Program-made: the position numbers and the translations under genes
Notes under the pieces: model-generated
What the model was told of the DNA's origin: nothing
The model's input: only the letters and a program-made list of their open reading frames with translations
Databases searched by the model: none
In this document: piece by piece, positions 1-9,228 of the stretch
How positions within the stretch are numbered: position 1 is the stretch's first letter
Layout: each line of letters opens with the position of its first letter
Assembly: GCF_002735695.1 (NCBI RefSeq)
Contig: NZ_PDZH01000005.1
Coordinates: 1 to 64,000, forward strand
DNA length: 64,000 nt
Origin: Chitinimonas sp. BJB300
GTDB taxonomy: Bacteria > Pseudomonadota > Gammaproteobacteria > Burkholderiales > Chitinimonadaceae
Direction of reading: 5' to 3'

Positions 1-81
1 CCCATCTCGAACAGGACAGTGAAACGACACCGCGCCGATGATAGTGCGGGTTCCCGTGTGAAAGTAGGTCACTGCCAGGCG
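1..81 (+). rRNA. rrf: 5S ribosomal RNA, 3' part (5' end outside window)
   Basis: The first 80 bases match the 3' two-thirds of a bacterial 5S rRNA, with the typical GATGATAGTGCGGG and GTGAAAGTAGGTCA stretches and the closing GCCAGGC. The 5' end lies before the window. A strong terminator follows about 10 bases later, as expected for the end of an rRNA operon. Confidence 0.93.
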
Positions 82-91
82 CCTTACAGTG

Positions 92-128
92 AAGCCCCGG
101 TCTCAACAGAGACCGGGGCTTTTGCTTT
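92..128 (+). terminator. Rho-independent terminator of the rRNA operon
   Basis: A 12-bp perfect stem (AGCCCCGGTCTC / GAGACCGGGGCT) with an AACA loop is followed by TTTTGCTTT. It ends the rRNA transcript. Read from the other strand it could also stop transcription leaving pilU. Confidence 0.9.
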
Positions 129-203
129 GGGGGAGCACAACAGGAAAGTGCCGCACTCGCGATGAATGCGGCATAGGGTCTTGGCGGTGCTAGGCCGCGC
201 TAG

Positions 204-1340
204 TTAGACGATATCGAGGTGGTCCAGACCAGCAAGTGCATCACGTCCCTTCGATTCTTTAGATTGCAGCTTAATCTTCAACCGAAGGTCATTGACCGAG
301 TCGGCATTACGAAGACCATCCTCGTAGCTAATCTTGCCTTCCTCGTATAGATCAAATAGAGACTGGTCGAAGGTTTGCATTCCCAACTCACGGCTTTTGC
401 TCATGATTTCTTTGATTTCATGGACATCGCCTTTGAAGATCAGATCTGAAATCAATGGGGAGTTCAGCATGACTTCTACTGCTGCTGCTCGTCCTTTACC
501 TGTTCTTAACGGAATGAGCCGTTGCGATACAAACGCTTTTAGGTTCAGTGACAAATCCATCAAGAGTTGGGCCCGCCGTTCTTCCGGAAAGAAGTTAATG
601 ATACGGTCTAGCGCCTGATTGGCAGAGTTGGCGTGTAAGGTAGCCATACATAGATGGCCGGTTTCGGCGAAAGCGATGGCGTAATCCATTGTCTCGCGAT
701 CGCGGATCTCACCGATCAAAATTACATCTGGTGCTTGACGCAGGGTATTGCGTAGCGCGTTATGCCAGTTATCAGTATCTACGCCGATTTCACGTTGCGT
801 GACGATGCAGTTTTTGTGCTCATGTACGTATTCCACCGGGTCTTCGATGGTGATGATGTGGCCGTAGGTATTCTCGTTGCGAAAGCCGATCATTGCTGCC
901 AATGATGTTGACTTACCCGAACCGGTTCCGCCTACGAAGATGACCAAGCCACGCTTGGCTAGTGCTACATCTTTTAGGACTGGCGGGAGGCCGAGTTCGT
1001 CAAATTTTGGAATCTCTGTTGTAATGGTACGCAGTACCAGTCCGATTCGACCTTGTTGCTGGAAGGCATTGCAACGGAAGCGTCCTATGCCACCAGGGCT
1101 GATAGCGAAGTTACATTCCTTCGTGGCTTCGAATTCTTCTGATTGGCGATCGTTCATTACTGCACGTGCAAGCTCTTTTGTATGCTGGCTATTCAAAGCT
1201 TGATTCGATACAGGCGTGAGCTTGCCATCGATCTTCATGGCAGGTGGAAAATCGACGGTGATAAATAAGTCAGAAGCGTTCTTCTGCCGCATCAAGCGCA
1301 GCAGATCGTGCATAAATTTGGTGGCTTGTTCTTTTTCCAT
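204..1340 (-). CDS. pilU: Type IV pilus retraction ATPase PilU
   Basis: This 378-residue GspE/PilT-family ATPase acts at the cytoplasmic base of type IV pili and assists PilT in retraction. The Walker A motif GGTGSGKST is at about residues 137-145. The Asp-box (IIT IEDPVEY), Walker B (DVILIGEIRD) and His-box (GHLCMATLHA) follow in the usual order. The C-terminal tail is longer than in PilT and lacks the AIRNLIRE motif, which separates PilU from its neighbour. It lies 30 bp downstream of pilT on the same strand, the standard pilTU arrangement, so the two are probably co-transcribed. Confidence 0.95.
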   Translation of the reverse strand: MEKEQATKFMHDLLRLMRQKNASDLFITVDFPPAMKIDGKLTPVSNQALNSQHTKELARAVMNDRQSEEFEATKECNFAISPGGIGRFRCNAFQQQGRIGLVLRTITTEIPKFDELGLPPVLKDVALAKRGLVIFVGGTGSGKSTSLAAMIGFRNENTYGHIITIEDPVEYVHEHKNCIVTQREIGVDTDNWHNALRNTLRQAPDVILIGEIRDRETMDYAIAFAETGHLCMATLHANSANQALDRIINFFPEERRAQLLMDLSLNLKAFVSQRLIPLRTGKGRAAAVEVMLNSPLISDLIFKGDVHEIKEIMSKSRELGMQTFDQSLFDLYEEGKISYEDGLRNADSVNDLRLKIKLQSKESKGRDALAGLDHLDIV

Positions 1341-1370
1341 GTTTTTCTCCAGCGCTGCGCCTATGGCACC

Positions 1371-2411
1371 TTACTTGAAATTATCCGGATTCATGGCTTT
1401 ACCACGGGCTTCCTGATTCGTTATCAGATTGCGACGAACCAATTCGGATAAACACTGATCGAGCGTCTGCATTCCGTGTTGCTGACCAGTCTGGATTGTT
1501 GAATACATCTGGGCGATTTTGTTTTCACGGATCAGGTTACGGATGGCAGGAATGCCAATCATGATTTCGTGAGCCGCTACCCGGCTATTACCGTCTTTGG
1601 TTTTCAACAAGGTTTGCGAGATAACTGCACGTAGTGACTCGGACAACATAGAGCGCACCATTTCTTTTTCTGCCGCAGGGAATACGTCGACGATACGGTC
1701 GATGGTTTTTGCGGCGGAGGAGGTATGGAGCGTGCCAAATACCAAGTGACCCGTTTCAGCCGCCGATAGCGCCAATCGAATGGTCTCCAAGTCACGCATT
1801 TCGCCGACCAGAATGACATCAGGATCTTCACGTAGCGCAGCGCGTAGCGAATTGGCAAAGCTCAGGGTATGTGGACCCACTTCCCGTTGATTCACCAAGC
1901 ACTTTTTGGATTCGTGCACGAATTCGATTGGGTCCTCAACGGTGAGGATATGCCCATAGTCGTTTTCGTTGATGTAATTGACCATCGCGGCCAGCGTCGT
2001 GGATTTACCAGAACCCGTTGGGCCAGTCACCAGCACGATGCCGCGTGGTGTTTCGGCGATTTCTTTGAATACCTTTGGCGCATTCAGTTCTTCCAGCGTC
2101 AGCACCTTGGATGGAATGGTACGGAATACCGCACCGGCCCCCCGGTTTTGTACGAAGGCATTTACCCGGAAGCGAGCTAGATTTGGAATCTCGAACGAGA
2201 AGTCGCATTCCAGTGTTTCTTCATAGGTTTTGCGCTGACCGTCGTTCATGATGTCGTACACCATGTCGTGTACGTCACTGTGCTCCATTGGCGGTAAATT
2301 AATTCGGCGCACATCGCCGTGCACCCGGATCATGGGTGGGAGTCCGGAGGAAAGGTGCAAGTCCGATGCCTTGTTCTTGACCGAGAAGGCGAGGAGTTCG
2401 GAGATTTCCAT
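1371..2411 (-). CDS. pilT: Type IV pilus twitching motility ATPase PilT
   Basis: A 346-residue retraction motor. It hydrolyses ATP at the inner-membrane platform to depolymerise pilin and so drives twitching motility, DNA uptake and surface sensing. Walker A GPTGSGKST is at residues 130-138, with IEFV Asp-box, DVILVGEMRD Walker B and GHLVFGTLHT His-box. The C-terminal AIRNLIRE motif typical of true PilT is present. It is the first gene of a pilT-pilU pair and is divergent from yggS across 66 bp that must hold both promoters. Confidence 0.97.
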   Translation of the reverse strand: MEISELLAFSVKNKASDLHLSSGLPPMIRVHGDVRRINLPPMEHSDVHDMVYDIMNDGQRKTYEETLECDFSFEIPNLARFRVNAFVQNRGAGAVFRTIPSKVLTLEELNAPKVFKEIAETPRGIVLVTGPTGSGKSTTLAAMVNYINENDYGHILTVEDPIEFVHESKKCLVNQREVGPHTLSFANSLRAALREDPDVILVGEMRDLETIRLALSAAETGHLVFGTLHTSSAAKTIDRIVDVFPAAEKEMVRSMLSESLRAVISQTLLKTKDGNSRVAAHEIMIGIPAIRNLIRENKIAQMYSTIQTGQQHGMQTLDQCLSELVRRNLITNQEARGKAMNPDNFK

Positions 2412-2477
2412 TTATAATTCCCTGTTTAAAGCCGCGCCCACAGTGGGTTTTGGGGCAATATTCCGTGAGCATTATGG

Positions 2478-3164
2478 ATGTCTGAAATCGATAAAGCTAG
2501 ACAGTCTGTCCTCTCCCGTATTGCGAAGGCCTTGCAATCAGCGGGCCGTTCGTCGAATACCTGTCGATTGTTGGCTGTCAGTAAAACATTTCCCGCTGAT
2601 GCAGTCCGCTCCTGTTATGCCTCGGGCCAGCGAGCCTTTGGCGAAAATTATGTACAGGAGCTAATAGAAAAAGCAGCCCAACTAACTGATTTGCCTCTTA
2701 TAGAATGGCACTTTATTGGCCCTTTGCAGAGCAACAAAACGCGTTTAGTAGCTGAAGTCGCACATTGGGTGCACGGCGTCGACCGTTTGAAGATTGCACA
2801 GCGTTTGTCGGAACAACGTCCTGATGCATTGGGCCTCCTGAATATTTGTGTTCAGGTCAATGTTTCTGGTGAGGCAAGTAAATCGGGCTGCCAACCCCAC
2901 GAGGCAATCGAGTTGGCGCATGCGATTGCCGGCTTACCTCGATTAAGCCTACGCGGGCTTATGTGTATACCTGAGCCTAGTCAAGATTCAGCACTTCTGG
3001 CTAGCCAATTTGCGAGTCTTCGCAGCTTGCTGGCGCAACTGAATCAACAAGGGCTTGTACTTGATACGCTCTCTATGGGTATGTCGGCGGATTTGGAAGT
3101 GGCTATTGCCGAGGGTGCTAGCATCGTCAGAGTCGGGACTGCATTGTTCGGTGCGCGACATTGA
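2478..3164 (+). CDS. yggS: PLP homeostasis protein (YggS/PROSC family)
   Basis: A 228-residue alanine-racemase-fold protein that binds pyridoxal phosphate and keeps free PLP and amino-acid pools balanced; no catalytic role is established for the family. The PLP-lysine segment (LLAVSKTFPA), the conserved GENYVQE motif and IEWHFIGPLQSNK are all visible, as is the C-terminal SMGMSADLEVAI...RVG phosphate-binding region. Length is normal. It is divergent from pilT and precedes proC and yggT, a gene order common in proteobacteria. A family-A repeat element starts 7 bp after its stop codon. Confidence 0.95.
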   Translation: MSEIDKARQSVLSRIAKALQSAGRSSNTCRLLAVSKTFPADAVRSCYASGQRAFGENYVQELIEKAAQLTDLPLIEWHFIGPLQSNKTRLVAEVAHWVHGVDRLKIAQRLSEQRPDALGLLNICVQVNVSGEASKSGCQPHEAIELAHAIAGLPRLSLRGLMCIPEPSQDSALLASQFASLRSLLAQLNQQGLVLDTLSMGMSADLEVAIAEGASIVRVGTALFGARH

Positions 3165-3171
3165 ATACTTA

Positions 3172-3335
3172 GAGCCGGTTTACGATCTGCCACGAGCAGG
3201 TGCCAGCAGGGTGAATCGCAGCGCGGAAACCAGAATGTGCGCGGGTACATAAAGCTGCGAACTTCTTGGCACAGAGCGCCGGAGTAGCACATGAGCACTG
3301 TCACGGCTGCGCGCAGTAAGATTGTGAACAGGTAC
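3172..3335 (+). repeat. Family-A MITE-like element (A1, long form)
   Basis: A 164-bp copy of the dispersed A element, degenerate at both ends (GAGCCGGTTTACGATCT at left, a GTGAACAGGTAC end at right). Flanking triplets are TTA and GTA. It carries an extra internal segment (GCTGCGAACTTCTTGG and neighbours) that is shared with A2 but missing from A3 and A6. No coding capacity. Confidence 0.8.
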
Positions 3336-3355
3336 GTAGAACGAAAAGGATTGTT

Positions 3356-3925
3356 GTGGACAGTACTAACCCTAATGCCAGCCTGGCTGCCCTTGCTCGC
3401 TGTGTGCGTGTGGAAGAAGGAGAGCAGCAGGATAGGCTTGAGCTGGCTTCGGCCTGGGCGCGTTTGCCGACGGATGCAACCGATAGAACGGTAGGCATGA
3501 TCGCTGTTGGTGTCAGTGGTATCTTGATATGCCTGCTTTTTCTACAGGCTGCAGTTACACGCACAGCGCCTACCTTGATTATGGCGTTGGTGGCATTGGG
3601 TGGGGCGGTGTTGATTGGCTGGTATTTCCGTGCCTGGTTTTGGCGTACTGCCGTTGAGGTAAATGCCGTGAGAATTCGCCTTGCCATGCAGGGATGGGGG
3701 GTGCCGGCACCTGTAGAGTTGCCCATCGCCGATATTCACGCATTGGCTTATCGCATGGATAAAGGACGCTTGGCTGTGCTCAAGATTGATTACAGCGGTG
3801 GCAGCCTACCAATCCCATTTAGTGGTCAGCGAGAGTTGGATAAGTTGTACTGCAACATTCTGCTGCACCTTTTACAAAAACGCCGCCCTGAGATTGCCTT
3901 CGCGGCGGTGAGCGAGTCCGCATGA
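3356..3925 (+). CDS. Hypothetical membrane protein upstream of proC
   Basis: A 189-residue protein I do not recognise. It has a charged N-terminus (about 1-45), two adjacent hydrophobic helices at about 46-65 and 71-92, then a soluble C-terminal part of about 95 residues that resembles a small PH-like beta domain in its alternating hydrophobic pattern (inference only). The stop overlaps the proC start (ATGA), so the two genes are translationally coupled. The start at 3356 is a TTG-type codon; an internal start is possible. Function unknown. Confidence 0.7.
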   Translation: MDSTNPNASLAALARCVRVEEGEQQDRLELASAWARLPTDATDRTVGMIAVGVSGILICLLFLQAAVTRTAPTLIMALVALGGAVLIGWYFRAWFWRTAVEVNAVRIRLAMQGWGVPAPVELPIADIHALAYRMDKGRLAVLKIDYSGGSLPIPFSGQRELDKLYCNILLHLLQKRRPEIAFAAVSESA

Positions 3926-4731
3926 ACATTCTATTTATTGGTGGCGGCAATATGGCCACGGCGATGTTGGGCGGGCTGCTGCAGCAAGGCTTATCCCCCA
4001 GTAACATCAGCGTCGTAGACCCTTCCGAAGTGGCCAGGCAGCAGCTGACAAGTAACTTCGGAGTTCATACATTTTCCGCCGATAGCCCTTTGCCTGTTGC
4101 CGATGTGGTCGTGTTGGCGACCAAGCCGCAGCAATTGGCTGCGGTGGCGCAGCAGCGTGCTGCAGAGCTTGCTGGCCGGTTGGTGATAAGTATTGCTGCG
4201 GGTATTCGTATGGCGGACTTAGACCGCTGGTTGAACCGATCTGCGCGGCTGATCCGGGTCATGCCCAATACCCCTGCATTGGTCAGAGCCGGTATCAGTG
4301 GCGCTTGGCTTGGCCCGCATGCCACAGAAGCTGATCGCACTAGTGCCGACCGTATTTTGTCTTCAACCGGCACTGTTGTGTGGGTTGAGGACGAAGCCAG
4401 GTTGGATGCAATTACCGCCATTTCCGGTTCTGGCCCCGCTTATGTGTTCTTTTTCATGGAATCGTTGACTGATGCGGCCATTCAACTCGGGTTTGATGCT
4501 GCAACTGCGCGTCAGCTGGCCTATGCCACTTTTGATGGTGCGATTAAGCTGGCGCAAGCCAGTACCGACTCGGCAGCGACTTTGCGTGAGAAGGTGACGT
4601 CCAAAGGCGGAACTACGGAGGCGGCATTGATGCTGATGGGGGAGAAAGGCGTACAGGCGGCGATTGTAATGGCTGCGCAGGCTGCAGAGAGCCGTGCTGC
4701 CGAACTGGCAGATGAACTGGGCCGAGCTTGA
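3922..4731 (+). CDS. proC: Pyrroline-5-carboxylate reductase
   Basis: A 269-residue enzyme that reduces 1-pyrroline-5-carboxylate to L-proline with NAD(P)H, the last step of proline synthesis. The N-terminal Rossmann motif is FIGGGNMATAMLGG (residues 4-17). The active-site region VMPNTPALVRAG and the C-terminal helical dimer domain with SGSGPAYVFFFMESLTDAA and VTSKGGTTEAAL are all intact. Full length for the family. It follows the membrane protein gene with an ATGA overlap. Confidence 0.97.
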   Translation: MNILFIGGGNMATAMLGGLLQQGLSPSNISVVDPSEVARQQLTSNFGVHTFSADSPLPVADVVVLATKPQQLAAVAQQRAAELAGRLVISIAAGIRMADLDRWLNRSARLIRVMPNTPALVRAGISGAWLGPHATEADRTSADRILSSTGTVVWVEDEARLDAITAISGSGPAYVFFFMESLTDAAIQLGFDAATARQLAYATFDGAIKLAQASTDSAATLREKVTSKGGTTEAALMLMGEKGVQAAIVMAAQAAESRAAELADELGRA

Positions 4732-5089
4732 TGGCGTCTGCCTACATCGGTAATTTGGTAGCAGTAGCGACTGGTCAGCTATAAAGTGGCGGCACGATTG
4801 CTGGATTGACGTTCTGAGCGTGCATTATTTTCATCTCGATTACCTGAAATCGCGCAGAGTGGGCAACTCTGGCCATGGCATGAACCGATCTCGCGAGGGA
4901 GCGGTCTGATACATTCTTATCTCAGCACACCCGCTGTGGCCGTTGTAAGTACAGTGTAAAAAACAGCGTGTACTTGAGAGGACGTTGAGTAGTGCATGAA
5001 CCCGGTCGTTTCATCGTTTAGCCCCATCTAGAATTAAGCGCTCAATCATCATCCGGCAGCTCGCGCTTGCCGCCATTGTTGGATAAATC
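4732..5089. other. Intergenic region proC-yggT, no gene seen
   Basis: These 358 bases hold no ORF with a credible start and no clear terminator. A TTGACG hexamer near 4807 could be part of a yggT promoter, but no convincing -10 partner was found. Otherwise I see nothing in it. Confidence 0.5.
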
Positions 5090-5674
5090 ATGTTCGCCGA
5101 AGCACTCAGTTTTCTGGTCCGTAATCTCGTCAGCTTTTTAATCCTGAACTTGTTGTTGCGCTTTTACCTGCAATTGGCGCGTGCACCCTTTGGGCACCCG
5201 TTGGCACAGTTTACGGTCAAGCTCACCAATTTTGCGGTTCTGCCGCTGCGTAAATGGGTGGGTAGCATAGGAGGATACGATACGGCTACGCTGTTGTTGG
5301 CTTGGTTAAGTGCGTTGCTGATGCATTTCGTACTATTGCTGCTTTCGCCTTGGCCCATCAACTTGCTGACGCCGGTAGCGGCGATTGGATTGGTGATGTT
5401 ATCGCTGGTCGAATTGATGCGGCTGTCGCTATACCTGCTATTTGCCACTGTGCTTGTGCAGGCGGTCCTCAGTTGGGTGAGTCCCTATAATCCGCTTTCG
5501 CCGATGCTGGATGCCATCAGCCGGCCATTTTTGAGTCCGTTGCGCAAACTGATACCGACCATTGGCGGCATAGACCTCAGCCCGATGGTGTTACTGCTGA
5601 TCTTGCAGATGATGCTTCAATTTGCGCTGGCCCCGATAGAGCAAGGGGTCTTTCAATACATTGTGATCGCCTGA
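5090..5674 (+). CDS. yggT: YggT family integral membrane protein
   Basis: A 194-residue protein with two YggT repeats, each a pair of membrane helices (about 1-28 with 70-110, and 113-140 with 160-190). Conserved PLRKWVGSIGGYD and SPLRKLIPTIGGIDLSPMV motifs follow each repeat. The family is linked genetically to osmotic shock resistance and cell-envelope function, but its activity is not defined. It lies downstream of yggS and proC as in many proteobacteria, though 358 bp separate it from proC. Confidence 0.9.
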   Translation: MFAEALSFLVRNLVSFLILNLLLRFYLQLARAPFGHPLAQFTVKLTNFAVLPLRKWVGSIGGYDTATLLLAWLSALLMHFVLLLLSPWPINLLTPVAAIGLVMLSLVELMRLSLYLLFATVLVQAVLSWVSPYNPLSPMLDAISRPFLSPLRKLIPTIGGIDLSPMVLLLILQMMLQFALAPIEQGVFQYIVIA

Positions 5675-5681
5675 TTACCAT

Positions 5682-5713
5682 GCCCCATTCGCGGCGACAG
5701 CAGCGAATGGGGC
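5682..5713. terminator. Hairpin between convergent yggT and fxsA
   Basis: An 11-bp perfect inverted repeat GCCCCATTCGC / GCGAATGGGGC with a 10-base loop sits in the 63-bp gap between two converging genes. It lacks a good T tract on either side, so it is a likely but weak bidirectional terminator. Confidence 0.5.
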
Positions 5714-5737
5714 GCGACCTGAAAGGTGGTGAAGCGG

Positions 5738-6181
5738 TTATTTTCTAGCTTCATGAGGCAAAGGGCGCGCACTCTCGTCAACACGTGTGAATTCGCCCTC
5801 GTAGATATCATCTGGCGTGGTAGGGGCGCTACCCTGCCCGAATCGAATCGTTTTCCCACCAGGCCACGGCAATATCAACATTAGGCCGATGACATCGCTG
5901 ATAGGGCCGGGAAAGATAAACAACAAAGCCGCAACCAGTGTGCGCGCTACCCAGAATAACCGGCCGAGAGGTAGTTCTCCTGCCCTGACACTATCGAGCA
6001 AAGCCCAGGCGGTGGTGGCCCGCCAACTCTTCAAGATGCCCAGGCCTACTAGGGCGCTGGCGAATAGCCAGAAAGCTAACCACCAGCCAATTTCGTCTGC
6101 CAGCCAGATCGAGGCAAATAATTCCAGCACGGGCAGCGCCAGCAAGGAAACCCCTAGCAAGGGTAATAGTCGAATGAACAT
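5738..6181 (-). CDS. fxsA: FxsA family cytoplasmic membrane protein
   Basis: A small membrane protein of about 147 residues. Its hydrophobic helices cover roughly 5-25, 30-52 and 70-98, and the FxsA hallmark PGPISDVIGLMLILP follows. The polar C-terminal tail is typical. In E. coli, FxsA overproduction relieves F-plasmid exclusion of phage T7; its normal role is unknown. The ORF extends to 6226, but the internal Met at 6181 (MFIRLLPLL) matches the usual N-terminus better. No strong ribosome site marks either start. Confidence 0.85.
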   Translation of the reverse strand: MFIRLLPLLGVSLLALPVLELFASIWLADEIGWWLAFWLFASALVGLGILKSWRATTAWALLDSVRAGELPLGRLFWVARTLVAALLFIFPGPISDVIGLMLILPWPGGKTIRFGQGSAPTTPDDIYEGEFTRVDESARPLPHEARK

Positions 6182-6468
6182 GCTTGAAACTGATTCCCAA
6201 TTAGTCGTATTGTGCAACCCGCCCATTGGCGTTGTTGCGAAAGGCCGGGCGGTGTAATGCGTGGTTGTACGCGCTTATCCCGCCCTGATGCTTTGTTGTG
6301 ATACCTGCAGGGTTAATCCGAAACCGCTCACGAGATCTTGATGTCGATTAAAACCGTCACGCCCCGTCACCAGCCTCAGCCATGCATAGGCCAGACCCAA
6401 CATCTGCTGCCTATGATCGGCGTCTGCCAATTGTCGCCAAAGTCCCTGGGTTGCACGAGGGCAAGGGT

Positions 6469-8433
6469 ATGAAACGGTTTGTCCATTTTCTGCTCGTTGG
6501 GTTCCTCACCAGTTATGCCTTGGGGGCAACGACAGATGAGTTGCTGCCGGGAGACCAGGCTTTCAAGCCCTCACTTGCTAAAACAGGGGAAAAAACCGCC
6601 ACGCTGAAGTTTCGGATTGCCGAGGGTTACTACCTGTATCGGGACCGGATCAAGTTTACCCTTTTGCCAGATGGCGATGTGAAGGGCGAATTACCGCCTG
6701 GGAAGAAGAAGCATGATGAGTATTTCGGTGAGGTTGAGACCTATCGGCATGTCTTGGAAGTACCGCTAAATACGGATAAGCCTTGGCCGGCCAATGCAAA
6801 ACTTAAACTGGTCTCGCAAGGTTGTGCCGATGCTGGTGTGTGTTATCCGCCAGAGACCGTAGAGTTATCGCTTGCTGGGGGCGGAGCCGCTTCTGAACCG
6901 GATGTCTTGGATAAATTGTTTGGTGCACCGAATGAAGCCACCACGCCAACCAGGCAGGTGCCGGCAGTCCATGCCGTAGCCCCTGTCTCTGCTCCCAAAT
7001 TGACACCCGCCCCTGTCGCATCGCCTTCTGAGTCTTTACCAGCAGAACCAGTTACTTCTCCCGAACCTATAGCGCCTCCTTCGCCAACTGTCGTGGAAGC
7101 ATTTGAACAAACCGCGCGCCCTCTGGCGGCAACCGCGATACCCGTCCAAGGGCCATTCGCCGGTTTGGATGGTTGGGCGTTGCTGCTGGCTTTTTACCTT
7201 GCCGGGCTGGGGATGGCAGCGACAGTGTGTATGTATCCGCTGATCCCGATCATCTCTTCGCTTATTGTTGGGCAAGGCCAGCAGGTAGGTAAGTGGCGTG
7301 GTTTTACGTTGGCCATGGCCTATGTACAAGGGATTGCGGTGGTGTATGCCGCTGTGGGGGCTGTAGCCGCACTGACAGGTTCGTTTCTGGTCGCAACATT
7401 ACAAAACCTTTGGGTTATCGCCGCGCTTGCATTGGTATTTGTCTTCCTGGCGCTGTCCATGTTCGGTTTGTTCAACCTCCAGCTGCCCAGTGCGCTGCAA
7501 AGCCGGGTCAACGATGCATCGAACCGCCTGGGTGGCGGCCGATTGGCTTCCGTCTTTTTGATGGGGGCACTGTCCTCATTAATTGTTGGCGCTTGTATGG
7601 GGCCGCCATTGGCTGCCGGTTTGGGCGTGGTTGGTGCGCGTGCGGATGTGCTGTTTGGCATGCTGGCTTTTTATCTGCTGGCGCTTGGTGTTGGTACGCC
7701 GCTGTTGGTCGTAGGGGTGCTTGGGGGGCATGCCCTACCTAAGGCTGGTGCATGGATGACTGGGGTCAAGAATGTATTTGGCACCCTACTTTTGGCAGTG
7801 GCTTTGTGGATAGCGCGTCCTGTTTTGCCTGAGTGGGCCTTTATGCTGGGGTGGGCGGCGTTGGCCATCGGCGCCGGTGTGGGTTTGTCAGCTTTCGATT
7901 CTCTGTCGCCGCATGTCAAACCGATTACACGGTTGGGCAAAGCCCTGGGTGTGCTATTGGCGTTGGTGGGTATGGCTCAACTGGTGGGGTTGCTGGGGGG
8001 TGCGCGTGATCCGCTACAGCCATTGAAACCCTTTGTTGGTGGCGTTGCTGTTGCGGCGGAACATAAACTGGCCTTTCAACCGGTCAATAGCATGGCAGAG
8101 CTAAATGCGGCCGTTGCAGCCGCCAAAGGCAAGACGGTATTGCTGGATTTCTATGCGGATTGGTGCGTCAGCTGCCAGGAAATGGAACGCTATACTTTCG
8201 CAGACGCTGCAGTACAGCGCAGCTTGGCTAATTTTGTATTGCTTAAGGCTGATGTCACTGCCAATACGCCGGAACACAAGGCGCTACTCAAGCGCTTTGG
8301 GCTTTTCGGTCCCCCCGGCACGATCTTTTTCGGTGCCAAGGGTGAAGAGATTGGGCAGCGATTGATAGGTTTTGAAGAGGCCGATCGCTTTGTGCAACGG
8401 CTCAATAGCGTTTCCCCCAGAGTCCAGCCATGA
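6469..8433 (+). CDS. dsbD: Thiol:disulfide interchange protein DsbD
   Basis: A 654-residue protein that carries electrons from cytoplasmic thioredoxin across the inner membrane to periplasmic reductases. A signal peptide (MKRFVHFLLVGFLTSYALGA) leads an N-terminal Ig-like domain with the GCADAGVCYP cysteine pair. A Pro/Ala-rich linker comes next. The central membrane domain with ATVCMYP and GACMGPP cysteines follows, and then a C-terminal thioredoxin domain with FYADWCVSCQEME. The open frame reaches back to 6382, but the ATG at 6469 has a GAGGGCAAGGG ribosome site just before it and begins the signal peptide. Overlaps the next gene by ATGA. Confidence 0.95.
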   Translation: MKRFVHFLLVGFLTSYALGATTDELLPGDQAFKPSLAKTGEKTATLKFRIAEGYYLYRDRIKFTLLPDGDVKGELPPGKKKHDEYFGEVETYRHVLEVPLNTDKPWPANAKLKLVSQGCADAGVCYPPETVELSLAGGGAASEPDVLDKLFGAPNEATTPTRQVPAVHAVAPVSAPKLTPAPVASPSESLPAEPVTSPEPIAPPSPTVVEAFEQTARPLAATAIPVQGPFAGLDGWALLLAFYLAGLGMAATVCMYPLIPIISSLIVGQGQQVGKWRGFTLAMAYVQGIAVVYAAVGAVAALTGSFLVATLQNLWVIAALALVFVFLALSMFGLFNLQLPSALQSRVNDASNRLGGGRLASVFLMGALSSLIVGACMGPPLAAGLGVVGARADVLFGMLAFYLLALGVGTPLLVVGVLGGHALPKAGAWMTGVKNVFGTLLLAVALWIARPVLPEWAFMLGWAALAIGAGVGLSAFDSLSPHVKPITRLGKALGVLLALVGMAQLVGLLGGARDPLQPLKPFVGGVAVAAEHKLAFQPVNSMAELNAAVAAAKGKTVLLDFYADWCVSCQEMERYTFADAAVQRSLANFVLLKADVTANTPEHKALLKRFGLFGPPGTIFFGAKGEEIGQRLIGFEEADRFVQRLNSVSPRVQP

Positions 8434-8972
8434 AAAAAAGCAGTCCGTATTTGATCGTTGCCGCGGTGGCATTGCTGGCAGGCGGGAGCGTCGCGTGGTG
8501 GAAGGGGCCCTCTGCTATTGGGGCAACCGCGGTTGCTACTGCCCCTGCTGCTAACGTTGCGCCAGGACTATGGCAAGCGAGTTTCAATGACCTGCAAGGC
8601 AAGTCCCAACCGTTGGTGCAATGGCGTGGTAAGCCCATGGTACTTAATTTCTGGGCGACTTGGTGCGCACCCTGTCGCGAAGAAATGCCCGAATTCGTGG
8701 AAACTCAAAAGGCCTTGGGTGACAAGGTCCGTTTTGTGGGGCTTGCCATCGATAACCCTGCGGATGTCCAGAAGTTCGTCAAGGAGCTGGGCATCGCCTA
8801 CCCGGTGTTGGTGGGCGAGCAGACTGCATTGGAGTTGATGCGTGCCGAGGGCAACAATATCGGTGCGCTGCCATTCACCCTGATTTATGACGCGCAGGGA
8901 AACAAGGTGGCAGCTCATGCAGGCCGGCTTGATAAGAAGATGCTTGCGGCCTACCTCGACCCGCTTACTTGA
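8430..8972 (+). CDS. TlpA/ResA-like periplasmic thioredoxin
   Basis: A 180-residue secreted or membrane-anchored thioredoxin-fold protein. A single hydrophobic N-terminal segment (about 6-24) is followed by a TlpA/AhpC-TSA domain with the active site NFWATWCAPCREEMPEF at about residues 71-87 and a cis-Pro loop GALPFTLIYD. It overlaps dsbD by ATGA, so it is most likely the periplasmic partner that DsbD reduces, for example in cytochrome c maturation or disulfide repair. The specific client is not visible from sequence. Confidence 0.9.
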   Translation: MKKSSPYLIVAAVALLAGGSVAWWKGPSAIGATAVATAPAANVAPGLWQASFNDLQGKSQPLVQWRGKPMVLNFWATWCAPCREEMPEFVETQKALGDKVRFVGLAIDNPADVQKFVKELGIAYPVLVGEQTALELMRAEGNNIGALPFTLIYDAQGNKVAAHAGRLDKKMLAAYLDPLT

Positions 8973-9032
8973 ATCTACTTGGTGTCGCTGGGTAGGTTTT
9001 ACTCGACGAATTCAAATAGAAACCAAGCCTTA

Positions 9033-9228
9033 GAACCTGTTTACGATCTTGCTACGCAGCCGTGATCAGGGTTCATGTGCTGCTCAATAGCCCCCGCAAG
9101 GGGGACGCCGAACTGCTACGGTGCTCCGCACCAAGAAGTTCGCAGCCTCATGTACAAAAGTACATTCCGGTTTCTGCGCTGCGCTTCACCCAGCTGACAG
9201 CTGCTCGCGACAGATCGTAAACAAGTTC
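9033..9228 (-). repeat. Family-A MITE-like element (A2, long form)
   Basis: A 196-bp copy bounded by GAACCTGTTTACGATCT and CAGATCGTAAACAAGTTC and flanked on both sides by TTA, a clean target duplication. Relative to A6 it is reversed. It holds an additional block containing a GCCCCCGCAAGGGGG-type hairpin and a segment shared with A1. The right-hand TTA (9229-9231) is the TAA stop codon of the LysR gene. Confidence 0.9.
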
